Below are positions 5,683 to 12,870 of a stretch of DNA of 18,468 nt, one piece after another. Under the pieces are notes generated by a model. It was not told the origin of the DNA and ran no database searches. It saw only the letters and a program-made list of their open reading frames with translations. Origin of the DNA: DAIRET01 sp036795455 (lineage in GTDB: Bacteria > Bacteroidota > Ignavibacteria > Ignavibacteriales > Ignavibacteriaceae). The position numbers were made by a program, and so were the translations under genes. The number at the start of each line of letters is the position of its first letter. The stretch's first letter is position 1. The stretch is from NCBI GenBank assembly GCA_036795455.1, contig DAIRET010000042.1, positions 1-18,468 of the forward strand, in the 5' to 3' direction.

Positions 5683-8529
5683 TTACCTCACAACCCTGGA
5701 TGCACGGGAAACGATTTTTTCGGAAATATCAATATCCAACTCCTTAGCAATTTTTAAATTGATAGAAAGGTTTTCAGGAACGAACAACTGAATCGGTATC
5801 TGCTCTGTTTTTTCTCCCTTAATTACACGCTCAAGAATTTTTGCTGCTTCTTCACCTACTTCAAAATAATCTGCACCCAAACAGATAAAAACATTATCTT
5901 TAATATCCGCCGGAGTGTTTGTAATAAATGGAATTCTTTTTTTCAAAAGTGTAACTGCTATTGAAGGAACTGCCATAGAAACAGTAACATCGCCAGATGT
6001 GAAGAAGATATCTATTCCATCAGCAATAACCGACTTTAATGCTTCTTCAATTTCATTAGTATTTGTTACTATTCTTTCTTTTAATATGAATCCGTAGGTT
6101 TTAGCAGCTTCGCGGGCTTTTTTCGTACAGATTTCCGAGTTTGCTTCTGCCGGGTTCCAAAGCATTCCGATTTTCTTTGCATCGGGAAAAATCTCTCTCA
6201 TTAACTTCAGAGTAGATTCTACCGGTTGAGGCGTTGCAAGTCCAGTAAGGTTAGGTTGGTGATCGGAAAATGTTTTTGCCACACCCGATTGAAGCGGGTC
6301 TGTTACTGCAGCAAATATGTGAGGAATTTTTTTATTACCGTTTGCAACTGCCTGCATTGCAACTGTTGATACTGTAACCACGTAATCATATTTCTTCGCT
6401 ACTATTTCACTTGCAATCGATTGAGCAGTTGCAAAATCCCCCTGTGCATTTTTGTTATCGATTGTCAAGTTATACTTCGTACCGAAGTTATTCTTTTCGA
6501 TATAAGAGCGGACTCCTTCGGCAGTTTCATTCAGTAGTGCATTATCAGTAAACTGGAACAATGCAGCTTTTCTTTTTATAGATGGGGCTGCGAAAACAGA
6601 CGGGTCAATTTCGTTTTTATAAAACTTCCCGTTCTCAACTTTTGAATTCGACATCGCTTTTACTTCTTCGGGTATTGAAATCCCGAATTCGGAAATAATA
6701 TCATAGTTTAGTCCAACCGTAACTACTTTATAATTCTCAAAAGGAATGGAGGCAATATTTTCTCCTTTTATCACTCTGTCAACCAGATGAGCAGCTTGCA
6801 TTCCGCTTACAAAATACTCATAACCGTAAACAGCAATCGCGCCGTCCTGCAATCGTTCAACATCACCGGTAAATATCGGTACTTTATTTGCTCTGGATGC
6901 TTTTACAATAGATTCGAAAGCAGCATAAACAGTAATATCCGGTATAAGAAAAAACACATCTATATTTCTTGAGATTAATGATTGTGCAGCCTGGTATACT
7001 TCGCTTGAGTTTGTAATTGTTGCACCTTCAAGAACAGCGGTTCCGCTTGCTGCTATTACATCCTGCAATACTTTAATGTTGTGAACCGAATTCGGGAAAG
7101 AGGGATTCCAAATTGCACCAAGTTTCAGTTTCCGGTTATAGATTGAGGTTATAACATCCAGCAACTCTTTTATCGGCATAGTACCGTAAATACCTGTTAC
7201 ATTCGGCGGATGATCATAATTGTTCTTCCCCACACCGATTACAAAAGGATCGGCAACGGTAGCGAATATTACAGGTTTCTCTTTTACTTTGTTCATAACC
7301 GCTTGTGTACTTGCAGTTGATATTGGTAAAAATACATCTACCCCCTGATTAATAAAATTATCAACTATTGTACTTACTGTCGGGATATCACCGTTAGCGT
7401 TCTTTTCGATTATTGTAATATCATCACCAATTTTATACCCGATTCGTTCTATTTCGGATAAGAATCCATCGCGTGTTTTAATTAGTATATCGCTGTCGTT
7501 GGCGATTACTATTCCTATCGTTAATTTTTTCTGCACGCTTGTTTGGAATGTGTATTTGTAAACAAGGAAAAATAAAACTACCAGAACTACTGCAGCGGCT
7601 AAGGAGGCAAACAAACGCCGGTGATTTTTACTTAAAGAAAATTTTAACGGGAAGTTTATTTTTTTCTTTTCACTGCTGAATGCCCCGGATGCAATTAGTG
7701 TAAGAAGAACGAAGATCGCAGTAATAAGTTTTAGATCGTTCGGGTCAAGTCCTACAAGCAGAGCAAGGGCGACCATTAATCTGAATATCAAAGAGCCTAT
7801 TATTACGCTAACTATTTTCAAGAATACTGACCGGTGCCGGATAATAGCTTCACCGATTATCACCGCTGCAAGACTTGTAACTACAGCTCCAACGCCCATT
7901 CCTATATCGGAGAAGCCCTGGTATTGCGCAACGAAACCGCCGCTTAAACCAACGAAGCCGTTTGCCATAGCAATCCCGAATATTTTCATTTTATCCGTAT
8001 TAATACCGCTGGCAGAAACCATAACCGGGTTATCCCCCGTAGCACGCATTGTAATTCCAAGGTCTGTTTGGAAGAATCGTGACAACAGCAACCAGACAAC
8101 AATCATCATTAATGAAACTAAAATCAGAATCCATAATTCATGATTAATCCCCGGGTTGTATTCTTCAAAAATGGTAACAAAACCGGGGCTATTAAGCAAC
8201 GGTATATTCGACTTCCCCATTATTCTTAGGTTAATCGAATATAAACCTGTCATAACAAGAATGCCGGCAAGCAATCCGTTTATTTTAAATTTGGTATGAA
8301 TAAAACCGGTTACAAATCCTGCACAAGCCCCGGCAGCAAATGAGAAAACAACTGCAATGAATGGATTCATTCCCCCGATAATTAAAACAGAAGCAACTGC
8401 AGCACCGGTTGTAAAACTTCCGTCAACAGTAATATCGGGGAAGTTGTACACTTTGTAAGTTATATAAGTACCAATTGCAAGAAAAGCATAAAGGAAGCCA
8501 AGGTTTAACGCACCAATCCAGAGTTCCAT
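5683..8529 (-). CDS. ABC permease fused to two tandem ABC_sub_bind substrate-binding domains
   Basis: A single 948-residue open frame. Residues about 1-285 are a multi-span permease of the branched-chain/ribose type (PF02653-like), with DGSFTTGAA (36-44), GLLAGILVMTGLYSINLRIMG (85-105) and the cytoplasmic-loop segment LGITMRATGDNP (157-168). Another hydrophobic helix (about 306-327), preceded by basic KNHRR, follows. Then come two periplasmic-binding domains of the PF04392 type, about 334-625 and 654-935. Both carry the same landmarks: PVIFATVADP/PHIFAAVTDP, PNVTG/PNLTG and WNPSFPNS/WNPAEANS. The extra helix would put both binding domains outside the membrane. In typical systems the permease is about 300 residues and the binding protein is a separate lipoprotein or secreted protein. 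The ATG overlaps the TAA of the STAS gene by one base. No frame break is seen at either junction, so the fusion looks genuine. Confidence 0.9.
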   Translation of the reverse strand: MELWIGALNLGFLYAFLAIGTYITYKVYNFPDITVDGSFTTGAAVASVLIIGGMNPFIAVVFSFAAGACAGFVTGFIHTKFKINGLLAGILVMTGLYSINLRIMGKSNIPLLNSPGFVTIFEEYNPGINHELWILILVSLMMIVVWLLLSRFFQTDLGITMRATGDNPVMVSASGINTDKMKIFGIAMANGFVGLSGGFVAQYQGFSDIGMGVGAVVTSLAAVIIGEAIIRHRSVFLKIVSVIIGSLIFRLMVALALLVGLDPNDLKLITAIFVLLTLIASGAFSSEKKKINFPLKFSLSKNHRRLFASLAAAVVLVVLFFLVYKYTFQTSVQKKLTIGIVIANDSDILIKTRDGFLSEIERIGYKIGDDITIIEKNANGDIPTVSTIVDNFINQGVDVFLPISTASTQAVMNKVKEKPVIFATVADPFVIGVGKNNYDHPPNVTGIYGTMPIKELLDVITSIYNRKLKLGAIWNPSFPNSVHNIKVLQDVIAASGTAVLEGATITNSSEVYQAAQSLISRNIDVFFLIPDITVYAAFESIVKASRANKVPIFTGDVERLQDGAIAVYGYEYFVSGMQAAHLVDRVIKGENIASIPFENYKVVTVGLNYDIISEFGISIPEEVKAMSNSKVENGKFYKNEIDPSVFAAPSIKRKAALFQFTDNALLNETAEGVRSYIEKNNFGTKYNLTIDNKNAQGDFATAQSIASEIVAKKYDYVVTVSTVAMQAVANGNKKIPHIFAAVTDPLQSGVAKTFSDHQPNLTGLATPQPVESTLKLMREIFPDAKKIGMLWNPAEANSEICTKKAREAAKTYGFILKERIVTNTNEIEEALKSVIADGIDIFFTSGDVTVSMAVPSIAVTLLKKRIPFITNTPADIKDNVFICLGADYFEVGEEAAKILERVIKGEKTEQIPIQLFVPENLSINLKIAKELDIDISEKIVSRASRVVR

Positions 8530-9755
8530 TAGTTTGCCTCCAGTTCAATAATGCCGAGCAGCCCGCTTTTGAATTGCGATTCACCAAGTAAATGCTGTAC
8601 AATCAGCGGATTAAATTCGTGCATTATTCTGTATAATTCCATTTCAAAAGAGAAAAGGTCTTTATTTAAAAAACCTTTTTCAAACAGAACCGAATGAAAA
8701 TGAAAAGGCAGTTCTTCTCCGAAAAATAAATTCATCGTATTATCGTTTCCCGGTTTTTCTCTTGATGATACTCCCACGGAGATATTAAGATGATTAAAGT
8801 GAGTATGTTCAAAAGGCAGATCAACCCAATCCGCAAAATTTTCTCTGCTAAAGATAGAGCTTTGAGTTGTTTGAGTTGTTTGATTCGATTTAACGGGTGA
8901 TTTCTTCAAATTCATTCCCATTATGCCCGCACTTTCAGCAATTACAACTATTCCGCAAAGGTTAAAACCGCTGACTGCATGAGCCAATTCAATTAAATCA
9001 TTCAGATTATAAAATTGCTCTTGTTCGTCAAATCCAATTATATAATTGTAATCACCATCGAACTGAAACCCATAAAGAAAATTTAGTTTTGTTTCTTCTG
9101 TAGCTTCATTCTTCAAAATAAAATCCACTACCGGTTTAGATGAAGCCGGTAGATTAAAAAAAGAACCTGATATAAAAGCAGATTCACCGAATAAATTACT
9201 ATACTCGGAAAAACTATCTCCGGGTGCGGCAATCCCGGTTCCGTGTTTCAGTGCAGTTGCATTCACTGTTATTACATCTGGGAAATCATATTCTGCACAT
9301 TGCAATTTAGCAGTTGAACCGATTGGATTTAAATTCCCTTTCTTCCCGCCCGGTCTAATGAACTTTACTTCTTTCCCAATGAAGTCGAACGTTTCGATTT
9401 TTTGTTTTATTCCGTTCGCAGGAAGAATTTTTATTGCTTCATCAACCGATAGAAATATCGAAAAGATTGAACTAAATCCGCTTGTATCAAAAACACCTTT
9501 AATGTTATCCGGCATAGATGCGAGAACTATTTCCCCACCGATTTTTTTAAGTTTTTTCTGTACTGATAAAAATACTCGCAACCCCATACTACTTATATAA
9601 GAGACGGAAGTGAAATCAATTATAAACTTGCGGGCACCTTCAAGAAGTCTTGCTTCAAAACTCTTTTCAAGCTCAGGTGTAGAGAGTCCATCAATTCTTC
9701 CTTTTAATTCAAATATGATTGAGTTCGTTTGTTTAATCGATTTTATTTCAAGCAT
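8529..9755 (-). CDS. STAS-domain protein (anti-sigma-factor-antagonist-like) with an unassigned C-terminal region
   Basis: Residues about 1-112 form a STAS domain: MLEIKSIKQTNSIIFELKGRID, then FIIDFTSVSYISSMGLRVFL (44-63). In the family alignment Ser56 falls at the position phosphorylated in SpoIIAA-type anti-anti-sigma factors. Residues about 120-408 have no domain I recognise. They include the blocks HGTGIAAPGDSF, GIVVIAESAGIMGMN and VDLPFEHTHFNHLN, with no signal peptide or membrane helix, so the protein is probably cytoplasmic. A Thr/Gln/Ser linker is encoded by a short tandem repeat at 8861-8887. The TAA stop overlaps the permease ATG by one base, so its level is tied to the transporter. 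It may be part of a partner-switching signal or a transporter regulator; no kinase or phosphatase partner is encoded in the window. The ATG at 9755 has only a weak GAAAG upstream. Confidence 0.7.
   Translation of the reverse strand: MLEIKSIKQTNSIIFELKGRIDGLSTPELEKSFEARLLEGARKFIIDFTSVSYISSMGLRVFLSVQKKLKKIGGEIVLASMPDNIKGVFDTSGFSSIFSIFLSVDEAIKILPANGIKQKIETFDFIGKEVKFIRPGGKKGNLNPIGSTAKLQCAEYDFPDVITVNATALKHGTGIAAPGDSFSEYSNLFGESAFISGSFFNLPASSKPVVDFILKNEATEETKLNFLYGFQFDGDYNYIIGFDEQEQFYNLNDLIELAHAVSGFNLCGIVVIAESAGIMGMNLKKSPVKSNQTTQTTQSSIFSRENFADWVDLPFEHTHFNHLNISVGVSSREKPGNDNTMNLFFGEELPFHFHSVLFEKGFLNKDLFSFEMELYRIMHEFNPLIVQHLLGESQFKSGLLGIIELEAN
8861..8887. repeat. 9-nt tandem repeat, three units, inside the STAS gene
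   Basis: Two identical TTTGAGTTG units (8861-8869, 8870-8878) are followed by a diverged TTTGATTCG (8879-8887). The unit length keeps the frame and encodes a Gln/Thr/Ser-rich stretch in the linker between the conserved C-terminal blocks. It is likely slippage-prone but harmless to the frame. Confidence 0.55.
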
Positions 9756-9801
9756 TATATTTACTTTCGATTTAATATGCTAATAAGGTGAGGATTTATA
9801 A

Positions 9802-9821
9802 AACCCGGCAGTCTTCGGGTT
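9802..9821 (-). promoter_or_regulatory. Terminator-like hairpin in the leader of the STAS-ABC operon
   Basis: AACCCG (9802-9807) pairs with CGGGTT (9816-9821) around an 8-base loop. Read on the minus strand the stem is followed by TTATAAATC, i.e. stem plus T-rich tail, about 47 nt before the ATG at 9755. It could attenuate the operon or simply end stray transcription. No alternative anti-terminator pairing was clear, and no known riboswitch class was recognised. Confidence 0.35.
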
Positions 9822-9906
9822 GAATAAAGATTTCACTTGTTCAAAAATTATCAATTTAATCACAGTCGAAAATAAATAATAAATCGGAGAAAATGCAAGG
9901 TTGGGT

Positions 9907-9924
9907 TATTCTTCATGAAGAATA
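9907..9924. promoter_or_regulatory. Perfect 18-bp palindrome upstream of the STAS-ABC operon
   Basis: TATTCTTCATGAAGAATA reads the same on both strands with no spacer. It lies about 152 nt upstream of the STAS start and about 36 bases beyond the peroxiredoxin terminator stem. The size and symmetry suit a binding site for a dimeric regulator, possibly the operator of the STAS-ABC operon. It could also fold in RNA. No regulator can be named. Confidence 0.4.
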
Positions 9925-9947
9925 GACTGAAATGCATGGTAAGGTTT

Positions 9948-9982
9948 GTTTAAAATAAGAAAGCCGCTGCAAGAGCGGCTTT
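9948..9982 (-). terminator. Rho-independent terminator of the dps-peroxiredoxin operon
   Basis: A perfect 9-bp stem AAAGCCGCT (9960-9968) / AGCGGCTTT (9974-9982) has a 5-base loop GCAAG. On the minus strand it is followed by CTTATTTT, and it starts 18 nt after the peroxiredoxin stop. The plus side is also T-rich (TTTGTTGTTGTT), so it could act in both directions, but no plus-strand gene ends here. Confidence 0.88.
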
Positions 9983-10000
9983 GTTGTTGTTGAATTTATT

Positions 10001-10657
10001 TTATAAGGATTTGTAAGTGAACCACCAATCGTAGCCCTCTTTACTCCCTTTTCTTTTTTCCGCTTCTTTAACGTCTTTAGGCGGTGGAATAATTACTTTA
10101 TCTTTCAGTAATTCGTTGTTAGGCCAGTTTTCCGGCATTGCAACTTTGTTTGCATCGCTGATTTGCATAGCCTTCAAAGCGCGTAATACTTCATCAATCT
10201 GTCTTCCGATTTCCTGAGGATAGTAGATCATCAAGCGGATAACCCCGTTCGGGTCAATCAAAAAGACTGCACGGACTGTATTTGTTCCTTTACCGGGATG
10301 AACCATTCCGAACGCTGCGGCAACTGAGCCCATATCATCAGCAATAATAGGGAACGGAATTTCAACACCGATATTATCTTTAATCCATTCTACCCATTTA
10401 ATGTGGGAGAAAACCTGGTCTATTGAAAGACCGACAAGTTCGGCATTAAGTTTTTTAAATTCTTCGTTCCTATTTGCGAATGCGACAAATTCAGTTGTAC
10501 AAACAGGTGTAAAGTCTGCCGGGTGGCTGAATAACACAATCCATTTCCCTTTGTAATCACCGGGAATATTTTTCATTCCGTGTGTAGTTTGAACATCTAA
10601 CGACGGCATTTTTTCGCCGATCAGCGGAATACCGCTTTTTACTTCATTTGAATTCAT
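10001..10657 (-). CDS. Peroxiredoxin, 1-Cys/Prx6-like
   Basis: This AhpC/TSA-type thiol peroxidase reduces hydrogen peroxide and organic peroxides. The active site is HPADFTPVCTTEF (45-57), with peroxidatic Cys53, Thr50 and the conserved Arg129 in TNTVRAVFL. Cys53 is the only cysteine in the 218 residues, so it is a 1-Cys enzyme that must be recycled by an outside thiol. The long C-terminal arm (about 165-218, ending GYDWWFTYKSL) is typical of the Prx6-like group found in archaea and some bacteria. The start ATG at 10657 has AAGGAGT four bases upstream. It lies 34 nt downstream of dps on the same strand and ends in the terminator at 9948-9982, so the two form a stress operon. Confidence 0.94.
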   Translation of the reverse strand: MNSNEVKSGIPLIGEKMPSLDVQTTHGMKNIPGDYKGKWIVLFSHPADFTPVCTTEFVAFANRNEEFKKLNAELVGLSIDQVFSHIKWVEWIKDNIGVEIPFPIIADDMGSVAAAFGMVHPGKGTNTVRAVFLIDPNGVIRLMIYYPQEIGRQIDEVLRALKAMQISDANKVAMPENWPNNELLKDKVIIPPPKDVKEAEKRKGSKEGYDWWFTYKSL

Positions 10658-10691
10658 TTTGACTCCTTGTCTTTTTTTGATTTATTAATTT

Positions 10692-11165
10692 TTAATTGTT
10701 GAAAGTTGATTTTAACATCCAAACAGTTTTTTCATATTTAGATACAAATTCATATAATAATCCGGCAGTAACTTCATCACCGAATTCTGATTGTACTTTA
10801 ACTGCAACATTTTTCAGTTTGCCTGTCAATAAAACGAAATCTGCAATTACGTTTAACGCCATCTGTTTTTGATCGGGATAGTTTCCTTCCTTCTCTTCTT
10901 TAAGTTCGGCAAGTTTCAGAAACTCGCTCATAGAACCGGGTGAATAAACACCGAGAGTTCTAATTCTTTCGGCAACTTCATCTATGTCGTCAGCAATTTC
11001 ATCGTAAAATTCTTCAAACTTTTCGTGAAGTTTGTAGAACATGTTTCCTGTAATGTTCCAATGATAATTTCTTAGCTTTGTGTAAAACACATACTGATCA
11101 GCTAAAACCGGTTTTAACAAATCTGCTACTTTTTGATTTACTTCCATAATTTTTTCGTTTTTCAT
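10692..11165 (-). CDS. dps: Dps-family DNA-binding ferritin-like protein
   Basis: Dps proteins form 12-subunit shells that oxidise and store iron and so limit hydroxyl-radical damage. The ferroxidase ligands match the family spacing: H35 (NYHWNITG), H47, E51, D62 and E66 (DIDEVAER), with E51 at the place of the Asp in E. coli Dps. At 157 residues the length is normal. The N-terminus is short and has only two lysines, so direct DNA binding is uncertain. The ATG at 11165 has AAAGGAGT about 9 nt upstream; a second ATG at codon 7 is possible. It is the first gene of the dps-peroxiredoxin operon and is divergent from a sigma-54 activator gene. A candidate -24/-12 promoter precedes it. Confidence 0.93.
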   Translation of the reverse strand: MKNEKIMEVNQKVADLLKPVLADQYVFYTKLRNYHWNITGNMFYKLHEKFEEFYDEIADDIDEVAERIRTLGVYSPGSMSEFLKLAELKEEKEGNYPDQKQMALNVIADFVLLTGKLKNVAVKVQSEFGDEVTAGLLYEFVSKYEKTVWMLKSTFNN

Positions 11166-11213
11166 TTTATTTTGACTCCTTTTGATTATGATTATTAAAT
11201 TTTCTCTTTATTA

Positions 11214-11229
11214 TACAACTTGAATGCCA
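11214..11229 (-). promoter_or_regulatory. Candidate sigma-54 (-24/-12) promoter of dps
   Basis: On the minus strand TGGCATTCAAGTTGTA has the exact spacing of the sigma-54 consensus (TGGCA, six bases, TTGCW). The -24 GG is intact; the -12 GC is GT and one purine position is T. The implied transcription start is near 11204, about 40 nt before the ATG. A TATAAT overlaps its end (minus strand, 11216-11211) and could be a sigma-70 -10 box, but a good -35 is not seen at the right distance. The adjacent divergent sigma-54 activator favours the first reading. Confidence 0.45.
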
Positions 11230-11300
11230 GAGGATTGCGTTTTATTAATTCATTGAAATAAAAAGAGTTATGAGGATTAAGAGTTTTTTATTTTTACGGT

Positions 11301-11355
11301 TACCGAAATATCGGTATATTTGCACCCGTATATCGTAAACAACTATATATCGTTA
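11301..11355. promoter_or_regulatory. Cluster of TATCG-type repeats between dps and the sigma-54 activator
   Basis: Three related octamers occur: TATCGGTA (11309-11316), TATCGTAA (11331-11338) and TATCGTTA (11348-11355). The first is half of an inverted repeat, TACCGA (11301-11306) / TCGGTA (11311-11316). From the implied dps start near 11204 they lie about 100-150 nt upstream, where sigma-54 activators normally bind. They also sit 8-60 nt before the activator's own ATG, so they could serve autoregulation. The binding protein is inferred from position alone. Confidence 0.4.
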
Positions 11356-11362
11356 TAAAGAG

Positions 11363-12853
11363 ATGGAAAACAATATAAATTTTACAACGCAGACAACTTT
11401 TTTGAATCCCGAAGCAACAATGGATATTGTTCTTGAGGCAATCCAGGAAGTAATCCCGTATGAACTTGCAGTAATTTTAAGTAAGGAAGAGAACAATAAA
11501 TTGAAGGTGCGACACACAAAGGGAGTTTTGACAAATGAAAATCTGAATAGATATGAAATTCCTTTAAGCAGCCGCCCCGATCTTGAAGAGGTACTGCAAG
11601 ATGGACAGGTAAAACTTGTTGATGAGGATGTACACAAAAACCATCTTGATACTTACGAAGAAGTCCTTGAAATGCCTGCCGGACACTCTTGTATGCTTGC
11701 ACCATTAAAAGTTAATGGAATTGTACTTGGATTAATGACTCTTGACCACCGTCAATGCGACATATTCACACCGCAAAGAGTAAACATTGCAAGAGCTCTT
11801 TCGAAAATTATTTCGCTCGCTCTTGCTCAATCAATTGCTGCGGACAAATTAAAAAATGAAAAAGAAACCTTGGTTTACGAAAGAAATGCTCTAGTTGCGG
11901 ATATCGGCTCTATTATAGACGGATTAATCGGGCGCTCGCCAGCCTGGCTCAAGGTGTTAGAAAAGATTAAACTTGTTGCTCCGACTGAATCGCATGTAAT
12001 GATCCTCGGAGAAACCGGTACGGGAAAAGAGCAGGTTGCAAAAGCTATTCATGCACTTTCAAACAAATCGGACAAACCTTTTATTGCGCTTAACTGTTCT
12101 GCTCTTAATATCAACCTTGCTGAAAGTGAATTGTTTGGGCATGAAAAGGGAGCTTTTACCGGTGCGGTAAATGTGCGGAGAGGACGATTTGAACTTGCCA
12201 ATGGAGGTACTCTTTTTTTGGATGAAATTGCTGATTTGCCTATGGAAATTCAACCTAAACTTTTACGTGCATTGCAGGAGGGAACTTTTGAACGTGTAGG
12301 CGGAGAAAAAACAATAAGAGCTGATGTAAGAATAATCTGCGCAACAAACTTCAATCTTGAAGAGAAAGTGAAAGAAGGAAAATTCAGAGAAGATTTGTTT
12401 TACAGGTTGAATGTCTTCCCCATTTCTCTGCCGCCGTTAAGAAACCGGAAAGAAGATATCGTTCTGTTGTCCGATTACTTTCTCAAAAAACTCACTTCAA
12501 AATTCGGAGGAAAAGAGTTATCACTAAGTGATGAGGCACTGCTAGCCTTAAGAAACAACTATTGGCATGGCAATGTAAGGGAGCTTCAGAACACACTTGA
12601 ACGAGCCGTAATACTTAGCCGTAATGGGTTCATTCAACCGAACCATATTTTATTCGAAGAGAGAGAGACAACAAAACCTTCCGGCTATGCTGAAGGTGAA
12701 GTTGGTTCATTTGATGCCGAAGTAAAAAAAATTATAAAGAAAGCTATCGATAAAACCGGCGGGAAAATTTACGGTAAAGACGGCGCGGCAGAACTTTTAA
12801 ATATCAAACCGACAACTCTTCAAAGCAAAATGAAGAAGTTGAAGATCAGCTGA
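11363..12853 (+). CDS. Sigma-54-dependent activator, GAF-AAA+-Fis type (FhlA/NorR-like layout)
   Basis: This protein would activate sigma-54 RNA polymerase by ATP hydrolysis. Residues about 15-160 are a GAF-type sensor domain, with cysteines at 110 and 132. The AAA+ domain follows: Walker A GETGTGKE (216-223), sigma-54 contact loop GAFTGA (263-268), Walker B GGTLFLDEIA (281-290) and the NVRELQNTLERAV segment. The C-terminus (about 465-496) is a Fis-type helix-turn-helix, DGAAELLNIKPTTLQSKMKKL. No phospho-acceptor receiver domain is present, so a small ligand or redox signal bound by GAF is likely. The ATG at 11363 has only AAAGAG directly before it, so translation may be weak. It is divergent from dps and convergent with a nitroreductase. 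Control of dps-peroxiredoxin is inferred from position and the candidate promoter. Confidence 0.92.
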   Translation: MENNINFTTQTTFLNPEATMDIVLEAIQEVIPYELAVILSKEENNKLKVRHTKGVLTNENLNRYEIPLSSRPDLEEVLQDGQVKLVDEDVHKNHLDTYEEVLEMPAGHSCMLAPLKVNGIVLGLMTLDHRQCDIFTPQRVNIARALSKIISLALAQSIAADKLKNEKETLVYERNALVADIGSIIDGLIGRSPAWLKVLEKIKLVAPTESHVMILGETGTGKEQVAKAIHALSNKSDKPFIALNCSALNINLAESELFGHEKGAFTGAVNVRRGRFELANGGTLFLDEIADLPMEIQPKLLRALQEGTFERVGGEKTIRADVRIICATNFNLEEKVKEGKFREDLFYRLNVFPISLPPLRNRKEDIVLLSDYFLKKLTSKFGGKELSLSDEALLALRNNYWHGNVRELQNTLERAVILSRNGFIQPNHILFEERETTKPSGYAEGEVGSFDAEVKKIIKKAIDKTGGKIYGKDGAAELLNIKPTTLQSKMKKLKIS

Positions 12854-12870
12854 AAGAATTAAAATACAGG

